Origin: Burkholderiales bacterium | GTDB taxonomy: Bacteria; Pseudomonadota; Gammaproteobacteria; Burkholderiales; SG8-39 | DNA length: 64,000 nt | Reading direction: 5' to 3' | Assembly (NCBI GenBank): GCA_020848075.1 | Contig: JADLAV010000082.1 | Location: forward strand, 1 to 64,000 | Part shown: positions 27,981 to 37,569 of the stretch, piece after piece | Layout: each line of letters begins with the position of its first letter | Numbering within the stretch: the stretch's first letter is position 1 | Made by a program: the position numbers and the translations under genes | The notes under the pieces: model-generated | Seen by the model: only the letters and a program-made list of their open reading frames with translations | Databases searched by the model: none | What the model was told of the DNA's origin: nothing

Positions 27981-29093
27981 GTGAGCGATTTCGCGCGGCG
28001 TCTCGTGCGCTGGCAGGCGCGCGCCGGGCGCAAAGATCTGCCGTGGCAGGGCACGCGCGACCCGTACGCCATCTGGGTGGCGGAGATCATGCTCCAGCAG
28101 ACCCAGGTCGGAACCGTGATTCCGTACTACCAGCGCTTCATGCAGCGCTTTCCGGACGTCGCTCGCCTGGCAGCGGCTGCCCCGGATGACGTCATGCGGC
28201 TGTGGAGCGGTCTGGGGTACTACTCGCGCGCCCGCAACCTGCAGCTCGCCGCGCGCGCGATCGTCGCGCGCCACGGCGGGCGCTTTCCGCGCGCGCTGGC
28301 CGAGATCGAGCGCCTGCCCGGGATCGGCCGCTCGACGGCAGCGGCGATCGCGAGCTTCGCGTTCGGCGCCCGTGCGGCCATCCTCGACGGCAACGTGAAG
28401 CGCGTCCTCGCGCGGCACTTCCTCGTCGAGGGCTTTCCCGGCGAGCCGGCGGTCGAGCGGAAGCTGTGGTCCCTCGCCGAATCGCTCGTCCCCGCGCGAG
28501 GCGTCGAGGCCTATATCCAGGGGCTGATGGATCTCGGCGCGACGCGGTGCACGGCGCAGCGCCCGGCATGCGGCCGCTGCCCGGTGCGCGCGACGTGCGG
28601 CGCCCATGCCGCCAATCGCGTGAGCGAGCTTCCCGCGCCGCGCCCGCGCAAGCGAGTGCCTGCACGGAGCACGGTGATGCTCGTCCTGCGCCACGGCGCG
28701 GACGTCCTGCTGGAGAAGCGGCCCGTGACCGGCGTGTGGGGCGGCCTTTGGAGCCTGCCGGAAATCGCGCTCGCGGCGGACGCGGTCAAGGACGGGAGGG
28801 CGGACGTGCAATGCGCGATCGTCCAGCGGTTCGGCGTCCAGGTCCGGCGGGTCGAGCCGCTTGCGGCCATGCGGCATGCGTTCACGCACTTCACGCTGGA
28901 CATCCGGCCGGTTCTCGCCGACGTCGCGGCCGTCGATCGGCGCGCGGGCGAACGCGGCGCCGTGTGGCTGCCGCTCGCCGAGGCGAGCGGCGCCGCGCTG
29001 CCGGCACCGGTGAAGCGGCTCCTGCTTCGCCTCGCGGCGTCAACCGGCGGCGATCAGCCCTCGCTCCTCGAGGAAGCGGTGCAGGATCTGTAG
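27981..29093 (+). CDS. mutY: A/G-specific adenine DNA glycosylase
   Basis: Removes adenine mispaired with 8-oxoguanine. The 370-aa protein starts at GTG 27981. Catalytic glutamate is in AEIMLQQTQV, the helix-hairpin-helix is LPGIGRSTAAAIASF and the catalytic aspartate is in ILDGNVKRVLAR. The [4Fe-4S] cysteines form C-X6-C-X2-C-X5-C (CTAQRPACGRCPVRATC). The C-terminal NUDIX-like domain reads 8-oxoG. The last 54 bases overlap, tail to tail, the minus-strand LON-domain gene. Confidence 0.95.
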   Translation: MSDFARRLVRWQARAGRKDLPWQGTRDPYAIWVAEIMLQQTQVGTVIPYYQRFMQRFPDVARLAAAAPDDVMRLWSGLGYYSRARNLQLAARAIVARHGGRFPRALAEIERLPGIGRSTAAAIASFAFGARAAILDGNVKRVLARHFLVEGFPGEPAVERKLWSLAESLVPARGVEAYIQGLMDLGATRCTAQRPACGRCPVRATCGAHAANRVSELPAPRPRKRVPARSTVMLVLRHGADVLLEKRPVTGVWGGLWSLPEIALAADAVKDGRADVQCAIVQRFGVQVRRVEPLAAMRHAFTHFTLDIRPVLADVAAVDRRAGERGAVWLPLAEASGAALPAPVKRLLLRLAASTGGDQPSLLEEAVQDL

Positions 29094-29642
29094 GCGGGCC
29101 ACGCTGTCGTCGAGCTCGAGCAGCCGTTGCTTTGCCGCGAGCGGCACGGGCAGGATCTCGGTGAGCCGGTAGCCGACCCAAGACGCGTCCTCGAACTGGT
29201 GCGGCTCGGCGAACACGGCAGCGCTCTTGTCGGCGACCACCAGCTCGAGCAGCCGGACGCACGCCCCGAATTCCTCCGGAACGTCCGTCTCCTCCTCCGG
29301 GGCGATCAGCTCGACGCGCGCGCGGACGAGGCCCTGCGCGCCGACCGTGCGCTCGCGGATGCGAAACCGCTCGCCGCCGAGCGTGCGCAGGTTGAGCACG
29401 GCGAGCTCCTGCATGTCCCACGCGACGATCCGGGCGAGGCAGCCGATGTCCTCCGGAACCGCCGCCTCGCCGACTTCGCGCCCCGACCGGATGAGGCACA
29501 CGCCGAAGGGCTTCTCCTCCCGCATGCACTCGCGCGTCATGTCCATGTACCGGGCCTCGAACACCCGCAGCGGCAGCAGTCCGCCCGGAAAGAGCACGGT
29601 GTTCAGCGGAAAGATCGGGATCTCGAGCGCGTCTTCGGACAT
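29040..29642 (-). CDS. LON peptidase substrate-binding-domain protein
   Basis: A 200-aa stand-alone LON N-terminal domain: IPIFPLNTVLFPGGLLPLRVFEARYMDM and CLIRSGREVGE are typical. No AAA or protease domain follows, so it has no peptidase activity of its own. The role of such proteins is unknown. It is 41 bases downstream of rapZ with a hairpin between, and AGGAA precedes its ATG. Confidence 0.85.
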   Translation of the reverse strand: MSEDALEIPIFPLNTVLFPGGLLPLRVFEARYMDMTRECMREEKPFGVCLIRSGREVGEAAVPEDIGCLARIVAWDMQELAVLNLRTLGGERFRIRERTVGAQGLVRARVELIAPEEETDVPEEFGACVRLLELVVADKSAAVFAEPHQFEDASWVGYRLTEILPVPLAAKQRLLELDDSVARLQILHRFLEERGLIAAG

Positions 29643-29653
29643 CGTCTGTTCCT

Positions 29654-29683
29654 GGGCTGCCCGCGGGGCTCGCGCGGCAGCCC
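29654..29683 (-). terminator. Hairpin just after rapZ
   Basis: GGGCTGCC and GGCAGCCC are separated by 14 bases, directly after the rapZ stop and just before the ribosome-binding site of the next gene. There is no U-tract, so it may be a processing or attenuation structure, not a full terminator. Confidence 0.35.
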
Positions 29684-30535
29684 TCAGGCGGACTCGCCGC
29701 GCGCAAGCTGGCGGTGCCGCACGAGCACCGGCGCATCGGCGCGGAACCTTGCCGCCAGCCGCTCCACGAAATAGACCGAGCGGTGCTGGCCGCCGGTGCA
29801 TCCGAGGGCGATCGTGAGATACGAGCGGTTGTCCCGCTGGAATGCGGGCAGCCAGCGGGCGACGAAGTCGCCGATGTCGGTCACCATGCGGTGCGCCTCG
29901 GGCAGCCCGTCGAGGAACGCGACCACCGCCGCGTCGAGCCCGGTGAGCGGGCGCAGCCGCGGATCGTAGAAGGGATTCGGCAGGCACCGCACGTCGAAGA
30001 CCATGTCGGCATCGAGCGGAATGCCCTGCTTGAACCCGAACGACTCGAAGAGCAGCGTCGTGCCGGACCGATCGACGTCCACGAGGTCCTTCACCCATCC
30101 GCGCAGCGTATTGGGCGCGACTTCGCTCGTGTCGAGGTGGTGCCCGATCTCGCCCACCGCCGCCAGCAGCTCGCGCTCGTGCGCAATCGACTCGTCCAGC
30201 GTGCGCCGGCCGTCGGCGAGCGGATGCCGCCGGCGCGTCTCCGAGAACCGCTTGATCAGCGTCTCGTTCTTCGCATCGAGGAAGAGCAGGCGCACGTCGA
30301 CGCCGCTCGCCTTCAGCCCGCGGACCGAATCCGGCAGCCCGCCGAGCGCCGCGCCGCTGCGCGCGTCGATGCTGACCGCCACGCGACCGTAGCCCGCGTC
30401 GCGGAGGAACGCGACGGTGTCGGCGAGCAGCGTCGCCGGGAGATTGTCGACGCAGTAGAACCCGGCGTCCTCGAGCACGTTCAGCGCGACGCTCTTGCCG
30501 GAGCCCGACAGCCCGCTGACGATCACCAGCAACAT
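29684..30535 (-). CDS. rapZ: RNase adapter protein RapZ (YvcJ family)
   Basis: A 283-aa nucleotide-binding protein. Walker A GLSGSGKS is at residues 8-15. The C-terminal half has FGFKQGIPLDADMVFDVRCLPNPF and IALGCTGGQHRSVY, invariant in the family. In E. coli RapZ guides RNase E to the sRNA GlmZ and so tunes glucosamine-6-phosphate supply. It lies in the nitrogen-PTS gene group, as in most proteobacteria. Confidence 0.95.
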   Translation of the reverse strand: MLLVIVSGLSGSGKSVALNVLEDAGFYCVDNLPATLLADTVAFLRDAGYGRVAVSIDARSGAALGGLPDSVRGLKASGVDVRLLFLDAKNETLIKRFSETRRRHPLADGRRTLDESIAHERELLAAVGEIGHHLDTSEVAPNTLRGWVKDLVDVDRSGTTLLFESFGFKQGIPLDADMVFDVRCLPNPFYDPRLRPLTGLDAAVVAFLDGLPEAHRMVTDIGDFVARWLPAFQRDNRSYLTIALGCTGGQHRSVYFVERLAARFRADAPVLVRHRQLARGESA

Positions 30536-30589
30536 GGATGTCCTTGCCTCGCCGGGCGGCCCGTCATCGAGACGGCTGCTCGTATCCCG

Positions 30590-31555
30590 TCATGCGTCGG
30601 CGCCGCCGTCCTCGGCGTCGTCGGTGGCCGCCGCGTCGAGCGCCGCGCGCTGGCGCTGGACGAATTCGCCGGTGCTGTCGATCCCGCGCAGCTGCAGGAT
30701 GTAGTTGCGCACCGCCGCCTCGACCAGGACGGCGAGGTTGCGCCCCGCGGCCACCGGGATGACCACCTTGCGCACGGTGACGCCGAGGATGTCCTCGGCG
30801 AGCTCGTGGAGCGGCAGCCGCTCCACCTGGGCCGCGGCCTGCGCCGGCTTCTCGAGATGCACCACGAGGCGCAGGTTCATCTTCAGCCGGACCGCGGTCT
30901 CGCCGAAGATCGTCCGCACGTTGAGCATGCCGAGCCCGCGCACCTCCAGGAAGTCCTTGAGCATGGCCGGGCAGCGGCCCTCGAGCTGGGTCGCGCCGAT
31001 TCGCGATATCGCGACCACGTCGTCGGCCACGAGCCCGTGGCCGCGGCTGATCAGCTCCAGCCCGAGCTCGCTCTTGCCGACGCCCGAGTCGCCGGTGATC
31101 AGCACGCCGAGCCCGAGCACGTCCATGAGCACGCCGTGCCGCTCGGTCGTCTCGGCCAGCGCCTTCGCGAGGTAGCGCCGCAGCTTGTCGATCACGAACG
31201 CCGCGGGCAGCGGCGTCGCCAGCACGGCGATGCCGCGCTCGTGGGCGATCTCGCGGACGCGGGGGTGTCCGGCGACGCCGTCGGCGAGAATCAGGGCAGC
31301 CGGCGAGGGCGTGAGCTGCCGCTCGATCACGCGCGTGAGCCGGTCGGGCTCCAGCGCCGCGACGTGCGCCTCCTCGTGGGTGCCGACGACCTGGATCCGG
31401 TTCGGGTGGATCGGGTTCAGGTGGCCGACGAACGCCGCCGACTCGACCGGGTCCTGGCGGATCGGCGCGTCGCGTCCCGCCTCGCCGCACACCCAGGTGA
31501 GCGAGAGCTTCTCCCGGTTGTCCTCATACAGCCGCGCGACGGTTGTCTGCAACAT
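30590..31555 (-). CDS. hprK: HPr kinase/phosphorylase
   Basis: A 321-aa bifunctional enzyme that phosphorylates HPr-like proteins on serine and can reverse the reaction. Walker A GDSGVGKS is at residues 155-162; the histidine in ERHGVLMDV (about 140) and the HprK signature LEVRGLGMLNVR are present. Its first 32 bases overlap the end of ptsN. With ptsN and rapZ it forms the regulatory PTS module of betaproteobacteria. Confidence 0.95.
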   Translation of the reverse strand: MLQTTVARLYEDNREKLSLTWVCGEAGRDAPIRQDPVESAAFVGHLNPIHPNRIQVVGTHEEAHVAALEPDRLTRVIERQLTPSPAALILADGVAGHPRVREIAHERGIAVLATPLPAAFVIDKLRRYLAKALAETTERHGVLMDVLGLGVLITGDSGVGKSELGLELISRGHGLVADDVVAISRIGATQLEGRCPAMLKDFLEVRGLGMLNVRTIFGETAVRLKMNLRLVVHLEKPAQAAAQVERLPLHELAEDILGVTVRKVVIPVAAGRNLAVLVEAAVRNYILQLRGIDSTGEFVQRQRAALDAAATDDAEDGGADA

Positions 31556-32009
31556 GCGGTTGCCATGCCGTGATGGCCTGATGCAGCGCGCCCGGATCGC
31601 TGGCGGTCCCGAGCTGCTCGCGCAGGCCGCGATCGCTGAACATCTGCGCGAGCTCCGAGAGGATCTGCAGATGCTGCTCGGTCGCCTGCTCGGGCACGAG
31701 CAGCACGAAGACGAGGCTCACCGGCTTGCCGTCGGGCGCGTCGAAGGGCACCGGCGTCCGCAGGCGCAGGAATGCGCCGACCGGATCCTTCAGGCCCTTG
31801 ATGCGCCCGTGCGGGATCGCGACGCTCTGGCCGAGCCCGGTCGAGCCGAGGCGCTCGCGGGCGAACAGGCTCTCGAACACGAGGCTTCTCGCGATCCCCT
31901 GGTGGTTCTCGAAGAGCAGGCCGACCTGCTCGAACATGCGTTTCTTGCTGCTGACCTCGAGGTCGAGGACGATGTTCGCGGGCGGGAGCAGCTTGGCAAC
32001 GAGGTTCAT
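31524..32009 (-). CDS. ptsN: PTS IIA-like nitrogen regulatory protein
   Basis: From ATG 32009 it is 161 aa. The phosphorylated histidine is H67 in GQSVAIPHGRI. EIIA-Ntr receives phosphate from NPr and, by its phosphorylation state, controls potassium transport and other targets. The longer open frame upstream has a proline/arginine-rich, non-family sequence and is not used. Confidence 0.94.
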   Translation of the reverse strand: MNLVAKLLPPANIVLDLEVSSKKRMFEQVGLLFENHQGIARSLVFESLFARERLGSTGLGQSVAIPHGRIKGLKDPVGAFLRLRTPVPFDAPDGKPVSLVFVLLVPEQATEQHLQILSELAQMFSDRGLREQLGTASDPGALHQAITAWQPHVADNRRAAV

Positions 32010-32321
32010 GCCGTCTGACTGTCCGTGATGATGAGGTGCGCGTGGCGCTCGGGCGAGAGGCTTCGAAGATGGCGAGAATACACGCGCGAAAAACGCCGGG
32101 TAGCGCGGCGCGAGTCGTGGCGCGAGTGGGGGTACGGTGCTCGTCTTGCCGTCAGATCCGAAACCCTCGATAGCACAAGCGGCGCGCCCGCCCGGGCCCC
32201 CGCCCAACCGCGAATTATACCTGGAGCCAATCGGCAGTTCCGGGGAGGAAGCCCCCGGGGGGCAGCAGGGGGTCGCGAGCGAGGACGCCGCCCGGCCGGC
32301 GCGTTTCCCACCCGGGGCGCC
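32010..32321 (-). other. 312-base gap between rpoN and ptsN
   Basis: Many proteobacteria carry the ribosome hibernation factor hpf/raiA here. I translated both strands and found no HPF-like sequence. The gap holds a good minus-strand -10 element (listed separately) and otherwise GC-rich sequence without recognisable structure. Confidence 0.6.
32214..32219 (-). promoter_or_regulatory. Candidate -10 (TATAAT) for ptsN-hprK-rapZ
   Basis: A perfect TATAAT on the minus strand (GGTATAATTCGCG), rare in so GC-rich a region. No TTGACA-like -35 is seen at 16-18 bases. It lies about 205 bases before ptsN, leaving a long leader. Confidence 0.5.
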
Positions 32322-33773
32322 TCAGAGGGCCTTGCGGAGGTTCACGGGCGGAATCTGCAGGGCCTCGCGGTACTTCGCGATCGTGCGCCGGGCGACCACG
32401 ATGCCCTGCTCGCCGAGGATCTCGGAGATCCTGCTGTCCGAAAGGGGCCTGCGTCCATCTTCGGCTGCCACGAGCTGCTTGATGAGGGCCCGGATCGCCG
32501 TCGCGGAGCACGCGCCGCCCGTATCGGTGGCGACGTGACTGCCGAAGAAGTATTTCAGCTCGAAGATGCCGCGCGGCGTGGCCATGAACTTCTGCGTGGT
32601 GACGCGCGACACGGTCGATTCGTGGAGCCCCAGCGCCTCGGCGATCTCGCGCAGCACGAGCGGGCGCATGGCGACCTCGCCGTGCTCGAAGAAATGCCGC
32701 TGGCGGTCGACGATCGCCTGCGAGACGCGCTGGATCGTCTCGAAGCGCTGCTGCACGTTCTTGATCAGCCAGCGCGCCTCCTGGAGCTGCGCGGCGAGCT
32801 GGCTCCCGCTCGCGCCGCGGTTCGCCTGCAGGATGTCCGCGTAGATCCGGTTGATCCGCAGCTTGGGCATCGCGGCCGGGTTGAGCGTGGCGACCCAGAC
32901 GTTCTTCACCTTGCGCAGGATCACGTCGGCGACGACATAGCGGGTCTCGAGCGGACCGTACGCCGCGCCGGGGCGGGGATTCAGGCTCTGGATCAGCTTG
33001 TGCGCCGCGCGCAGCGCGACCTCGTCGCAATGCAGCAGCTTGCGCAGCCGCGCGAAATCCCGCGCGGCAAGCAGCGGGAGCTGCTCGCGGACGATGCGCA
33101 GCGCCAGGTCGCGCCCAGGCGTGCACTCCGGCAGCGCCGCGAGCTGCAGCTCGAGGCATTCCTCCGGGTTGCGCGCGCCGACTCCGGTTGGATCGAAGTT
33201 CTGCAGGTGCCGCAGCGCGATCGCGAGCTCCTCGAGCTCGACCCCGAGCTCTGCGGGAAAGAGCGCCGCGATCTCCTCGAGCGGCTGGCTGAGATAGCCA
33301 TCCTCGTCGAGCGCGTCGATGAGCGCCGCCACCAGGCTGCGGTCGCGATTCGGCAGCGTGGTGAGCGTGAGCTGCTCGAGGAGATGCTCGCGCAGGCTCG
33401 GCGTCTCGGCGGCGAGCTGCGGATAGTCGCCCTCGTCGGAGTCGTCGCGGGCACCGGCGCCGGTCGGCATGCCCTCCAGGAACCAGTCGGAGTCGCCGGG
33501 CCGGCTCTCGTCGTAGGCGGGCGGTTCATCGGCTGCGGCGCTGGATCCCTCGGGGGATTCGTAGTTCGGTGCCTGTGACCCGTTCAAGGCGACGACGGGC
33601 GACTCGGCCTCCTCCTCACCCTCCTCGCGCTCGAGGAGCGGGTTTTCGGCCAGGAAGCGCTCCAGCTCCTGATTGAGCTCCAGCGTGGAGAGCTGCAGAA
33701 GGCGAATGGATTGCTGCAGCTGCGGCGTCAGCGTGAGATGCTGCGAGAGCTTGATCTGCAGTGTCTGTTTCAT
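32322..33773 (-). CDS. rpoN: RNA polymerase sigma-54 factor
   Basis: A 483-aa sigma-54. The N-terminal activator-interacting region is [20 protein letters not shown] with glutamine-rich helices. An acidic linker covers about residues 48-125, the core-binding domain follows, and the RpoN box [10 protein letters not shown] lies near the C-terminus, preceded by the [15 protein letters not shown]. It directs transcription from -24/-12 promoters, three of which are proposed in this window for pilin and cyclase genes. Confidence 0.97.
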   Translation of the reverse strand: MKQTLQIKLSQHLTLTPQLQQSIRLLQLSTLELNQELERFLAENPLLEREEGEEEAESPVVALNGSQAPNYESPEGSSAAADEPPAYDESRPGDSDWFLEGMPTGAGARDDSDEGDYPQLAAETPSLREHLLEQLTLTTLPNRDRSLVAALIDALDEDGYLSQPLEEIAALFPAELGVELEELAIALRHLQNFDPTGVGARNPEECLELQLAALPECTPGRDLALRIVREQLPLLAARDFARLRKLLHCDEVALRAAHKLIQSLNPRPGAAYGPLETRYVVADVILRKVKNVWVATLNPAAMPKLRINRIYADILQANRGASGSQLAAQLQEARWLIKNVQQRFETIQRVSQAIVDRQRHFFEHGEVAMRPLVLREIAEALGLHESTVSRVTTQKFMATPRGIFELKYFFGSHVATDTGGACSATAIRALIKQLVAAEDGRRPLSDSRISEILGEQGIVVARRTIAKYREALQIPPVNLRKAL

Positions 33774-33860
33774 GTCGGGGTACCGGCGCTCAACGGGTCG
33801 GCATGCCGCCGGCGTGCGTCGCGGATCGTTGCCGCGGCATCCGTTTCCCGCCCGCGAACC

Positions 33861-34583
33861 TCACAGGCGGAAATGCTCGCCCAGGTAGACGCGTCTCACC
33901 ATGTCATTGTAAACAATTTCTTCCGGCTTCCCGGCCGCGAGGACGACCCCTTCGTTAATTATGTACGCTCTGTCGCAGATTCCGAGGGTCTCGCGCACGT
34001 TGTGATCGGTGATCAGCACGCCGATCGATCGGTCCTTCAGGAAGCGGATGATGCGCTGGATGTCGAGCACCGCGATCGGATCGACTCCGGCGAACGGCTC
34101 GTCGAGCAGGATGAAGCTCGGGCGCGTCGCGAGCGCGCGCGCGATCTCGACCCGCCGGCGCTCACCGCCCGAGAGCGACAGCGCCGTCGCATCGCGCAGG
34201 TGCGCGATGTGCAACTCCTCGAGCAAGCCGTCCAGCCGCGTGCCGATCGTCTCGGCGTCGACGTGCTGCAGCTCGAGGACGGCCCGCACGTTCTCCTCCA
34301 CTGTCAGCTTGCGGAACACGGAGGCCTCCTGCGGCAGGTAGGAGAGCCCGAGCCGCGCGCGGCGATGGATCGGCAGGTGCGTGATGGTGCGGTCGTCCAC
34401 CTGGATCTCGCCGCCGTCGGCGGCCACCAGCCCGACGATCATGTAGAAGCACGTCGTCTTGCCGGCGCCGTTCGGTCCGAGCAGTCCGACCACCTCGCCG
34501 CTCGCGACCTCGAGCGAGACGTCGCGCACGACGGTGCGCTTGCCGTAGCGCTTGTTCAGTGCGAGCGCTTTGAGCTGGCTCAT
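33861..34583 (-). CDS. lptB: LPS export ABC transporter ATP-binding protein LptB
   Basis: From ATG 34583 it is 240 aa. Walker A GPNGAGKT, signature [15 protein letters not shown] and Walker [14 protein letters not shown] are complete; [20 protein letters not shown] is typical of LptB. It powers LPS extraction with LptFG (not in this window) and the LptC-LptA bridge encoded just upstream. Confidence 0.95.
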   Translation of the reverse strand: MSQLKALALNKRYGKRTVVRDVSLEVASGEVVGLLGPNGAGKTTCFYMIVGLVAADGGEIQVDDRTITHLPIHRRARLGLSYLPQEASVFRKLTVEENVRAVLELQHVDAETIGTRLDGLLEELHIAHLRDATALSLSGGERRRVEIARALATRPSFILLDEPFAGVDPIAVLDIQRIIRFLKDRSIGVLITDHNVRETLGICDRAYIINEGVVLAAGKPEEIVYNDMVRRVYLGEHFRL

Positions 34584-34623
34584 GCCGGTCGGGGGCGACG
34601 GCCCGCGTGCGGCGCGTCGCGGA

Positions 34624-35247
34624 TCACTTGCCGCGCGGCGAGTCGAGCCGGGGCGCCGGCTTGAGCTCGAGCGGCGCTGCGGCGGGCGTCCCGCCAGGCT
34701 TCGGCTTCGGCTGGATGACCGCACGCACGCGGCCCTCGCGCCCGGGCGACGCCGACGGCTGCTTGCCGCCCTGCACCCGGAACACCTCGCTCCGCGTGTC
34801 GTAGACGATGTAGTTGCCGCGCACCTCGTCCTGGTCGCGCGAGACGCGCGCGCCATCGAAGAGCTCGACGCGCGCGAGCTTCCCGTCGTACTCGATGCGC
34901 CGCGCCTCGCCGTCGATCCACTCGTCGGTGCCCTCGCGCTGCTGGCGGAAGGTCGCCGGATTGCCGACCGCGACGCCGTGCTCGAATCCCTCGCCGTCCT
35001 TGCGCACGGTGAGCTTGTCCGCGCGCAGCTGGAAAGTGCCCTGGGTGAGCACGACGCGCCCCTCGAACTCGGCGACCTGCTTCTGGTCGTCGGCGCGCAT
35101 GCGGTCGGCCTCGATGTTGATCGGCTCGTCCTGGTTCGTGGTGCGCGCGGCCTTCGGCGCCGGCCCCTCGCCCCACGCCGTCCCGCCGGGCGCGATCGCG
35201 ACCGCGACCGTGAGTGCGACCGTGAGCATGAGGCGGTGCCGGGTCAT
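34624..35247 (-). CDS. lptA: LPS transport periplasmic protein LptA
   Basis: From ATG 35247 it is 207 aa, with a signal peptide ending about AWG and an OstA-type beta-jellyroll ([30 protein letters not shown]). It carries LPS across the periplasm. The C-terminal 40 residues are proline-rich and variable. It overlaps lptC by ATGA. Confidence 0.93.
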   Translation of the reverse strand: MTRHRLMLTVALTVAVAIAPGGTAWGEGPAPKAARTTNQDEPINIEADRMRADDQKQVAEFEGRVVLTQGTFQLRADKLTVRKDGEGFEHGVAVGNPATFRQQREGTDEWIDGEARRIEYDGKLARVELFDGARVSRDQDEVRGNYIVYDTRSEVFRVQGGKQPSASPGREGRVRAVIQPKPKPGGTPAAAPLELKPAPRLDSPRGK

Positions 35248-35825
35248 TGGCGCGCTCGCCCATCGGCGTAGGTTCCGCTGACCTGCGATCGCAGCACGAG
35301 CACGCGCGAGGCCTGGTTGAACTCCATGCCGACGCCCTCGAGGCGCGAGCCGTCGGAGGTGATCACGACGTGCTCCGGCGTGCGCGCGATCTCGGCATCG
35401 GGGATCACCTGGAGATAGCTCGTCTCGACCCGCAGCTCGGGGTGCTTCGCGGCGGCGTCGCGGGTGATGACGACGTGGCCGCGCAGGTTGAACTCCTTGC
35501 CGTCCCCGGTCACGGTGCCGCGCTCCGCGGCGACCCGCACCGGCGGCGCGTCGCCACTCCACTGCACCAGCCGCGGCGCGTCGATCTCGGTGGTGTCGCT
35601 CGCCTGGAAGTGCGCCATGCGCGTCGCCGCGAGCGAGTACTCGGCTTCTCCCGCGGCGTTCATCGTCGTCGCTTTCAGGTTCTCGATCACGAAGTCGGGA
35701 ACGTCGGGCGCGCGCCGCTGCGCCAGTCCGTCCGGGCCCTGCACCAGGCGCTCGAGCCAGAACGTGAGCGCGGCGAGCACGGCCACCAGCACGACCGGAA
35801 AGAGGGTGCTCGTGCGCGCCCTCAC
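35244..35825 (-). CDS. lptC: LPS export protein LptC
   Basis: From GTG 35825 it is 193 aa: one N-terminal membrane helix (TLFPVVLVAVLAALTFWLE), then a periplasmic LptC fold (PDFVIENLKATTMNAAGEAEYSL). It links LptBFG to LptA. Its start overlaps kdsC by GTGA. Confidence 0.92.
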   Translation of the reverse strand: MRARTSTLFPVVLVAVLAALTFWLERLVQGPDGLAQRRAPDVPDFVIENLKATTMNAAGEAEYSLAATRMAHFQASDTTEIDAPRLVQWSGDAPPVRVAAERGTVTGDGKEFNLRGHVVITRDAAAKHPELRVETSYLQVIPDAEIARTPEHVVITSDGSRLEGVGMEFNQASRVLVLRSQVSGTYADGRARQ

Positions 35826-36361
35826 GACAGATATCTCCGCAACGCGGCGTCCAGGTTCCCCTGGGCGGCGAGGACGAGCTCGCACACCTCACGGACGGCG
35901 CCGCGACCGCCGGCGGCGCGGGTGACGTAGTGCACGCGGTTGCGCACCGCTTCGGGCGCATCGGGGACGCTCGCCGCGAAGCCGCACCGGAGCAGCACCG
36001 GCAGGTCGGGAAGATCGTCGCCCATGTACCCGCACGCATCGAGTGCGACGCCGATGCGCGCGCAGAGCGCCTCGAACGCCGGCAGCTTCTCGGTGAGCCC
36101 CTGCAGGACGTGATCGATGCCGAGCTCGCGGGCGCGGCGCTCGAGCGCCGCCGACGCGCGCCCCGAGGCGAGCGCGAGCTGCACGCCGCTCTCGCGCAGC
36201 ATCCTCAGCCCGTGACCGTCAAGGATGTTGAAGGCCTTGAGCTCCTCGCCGCTGGCCGAGACGAAGACGGTGCCGTCCGTGAGCACGCCGTCGACGTCGA
36301 AGGCCATCAGCCGCACGGCACGCGCCCGCTCGCCGCTGCCGCCCCGCTGCATCGCCGTCAC
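35822..36361 (-). CDS. kdsC: 3-deoxy-D-manno-octulosonate 8-phosphate phosphatase
   Basis: A 179-aa HAD phosphatase that makes free Kdo. Motif I is FDVDGVLTDG, motif II the S/T of LASGRAS, motif III K in LTEKLPAF, motif IV GDDLPDLPVL. It begins at GTG 36361 within a GTGA overlap with kdsD. Confidence 0.95.
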   Translation of the reverse strand: MTAMQRGGSGERARAVRLMAFDVDGVLTDGTVFVSASGEELKAFNILDGHGLRMLRESGVQLALASGRASAALERRARELGIDHVLQGLTEKLPAFEALCARIGVALDACGYMGDDLPDLPVLLRCGFAASVPDAPEAVRNRVHYVTRAAGGRGAVREVCELVLAAQGNLDAALRRYLS

Positions 36362-37362
36362 ACCACCTTGGCGCGCAGCAGGTCGTGGATGTTCAGCGCG
36401 CCGGCGAGCCGGCCGTCCTCCGACACCACGAGCATGCCGTGCACCTTGTAGCGCTCCATCATCTCGACCGACTCGACCGCGAGCTGTTCGGGACGGATGA
36501 CGCGCGGATCGCGGGTCATGACGTCGACGACGCTCGTGGTCCGGAAGTCGGCGACCCGATCCAGCGCGCGCCGCAGGTCGCCGTCGGTGAATATCCCGAC
36601 CACGCGACCGCCGGCGTCGAGCACCGCGGTCATGCCCATGCGCTTCTTCGACATCTCCAGCACCGCCTCGGGCAGCGAAGCCGAGTCGGACACCGCGGGG
36701 ACGTCATCGCCGGTGCGCATCACGTCGCGCACGTGCGTGAGCAGGCGCCGGCCGAGCGTGCCGCCCGGGTGGGAGCGCGCGAAGTCCTCGGCGCCGAACC
36801 CCCGGGCGTCGAGCAGCGCCACCGCGAGCGCGTCGCCGAGCGCGAGCGTTGCGGTGGTGCTCGCCGTGGGCGCAAGGTTCAGCGGGCAGGCTTCCTTCGA
36901 TACGCGCACGTCGAGCGCGATGTCCGCGTCCTGCGCGAGCGCGGAGCCGGGATTGCCGGTAAGCGCGATCAGCTTCGCGCCCTGCCGCTTCACCAGCGGG
37001 ATGAAGGCGAGCAGCTCCTCGGTCTCGCCGGAATAGGAGATCGCGACGACCACGTCGTCGCGCGTGATCATTCCGAGGTCGCCGTGGCTCGCCTCGGCCG
37101 CGTGGACGAAGAAGGCCGGCGTTCCGGTGCTCGCGAGCGTCGCGGCGATCTTGCGCGCGACGTGGCCCGATTTTCCGATGCCGCTCACCACGATGCGGCC
37201 GCGGCACTGGAGCACGACGTCGACCGCGTCCGCGAAGCGCGCGTCGACGCGCCGGGCGAGCTCGGCGACCGCGTCGGCCTCGATCCGCAGCACCTCGCGC
37301 GCGAGCTCGAGCGAGCGCGCTTTCGCATCGGCTTGGTCCGCGGAGGAGGCCACGGTTATCAT
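36358..37362 (-). CDS. kdsD: Arabinose-5-phosphate isomerase
   Basis: Converts ribulose 5-phosphate to arabinose 5-phosphate, the Kdo precursor. From ATG 37362 it is 334 aa: a SIS domain (VSGIGKSGHVARKIAATLASTG, HAAEASHGDLGMI, SYSGETEELL) and two C-terminal CBS repeats. It starts the run kdsD-kdsC-lptC-lptA-lptB-rpoN, in which the first four genes are joined by 4-bp overlaps. Confidence 0.95.
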   Translation of the reverse strand: MITVASSADQADAKARSLELAREVLRIEADAVAELARRVDARFADAVDVVLQCRGRIVVSGIGKSGHVARKIAATLASTGTPAFFVHAAEASHGDLGMITRDDVVVAISYSGETEELLAFIPLVKRQGAKLIALTGNPGSALAQDADIALDVRVSKEACPLNLAPTASTTATLALGDALAVALLDARGFGAEDFARSHPGGTLGRRLLTHVRDVMRTGDDVPAVSDSASLPEAVLEMSKKRMGMTAVLDAGGRVVGIFTDGDLRRALDRVADFRTTSVVDVMTRDPRVIRPEQLAVESVEMMERYKVHGMLVVSEDGRLAGALNIHDLLRAKVV

Positions 37363-37370
37363 CGCCTCGG

Positions 37371-37376
37371 AGTATA
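37371..37376 (-). promoter_or_regulatory. Candidate -10 (TATACT) for kdsD
   Basis: TTATACT on the minus strand lies nine bases before the kdsD ATG, so the transcript would have almost no leader. A -35 is not obvious. The rest of the 207-base divergent gap toward the antiporter gene is GC-rich with no clear motif. Confidence 0.35.
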
Positions 37377-37569
37377 ACAAAGGGGCTCGCGCTCCCCGAG
37401 GATGCGCGGGATTGCAGGGAGAAAGGCGACCGGTGAACCGTAACGGGCAGGCGTTCGAATTCGCTTTCTTCCGCGCGGCGGCGGCTCGGCCCCCGGTGCG
37501 GCGCCGCGGCCCGCCTGGCCGGGCCTCGCGGCGTGGAGGCGAAGGGCGCACCCGCCGCGGCGGGGCCGC

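Noticed and set aside
37374..37400. AACAAAGGGGCTCGCGCTCCCCGAGG as a fourth hairpin module
   Set aside because: It lacks the GGGGATNTACAAG and TTGTTCGTTC words; the resemblance is limited to a G/C-rich stem.
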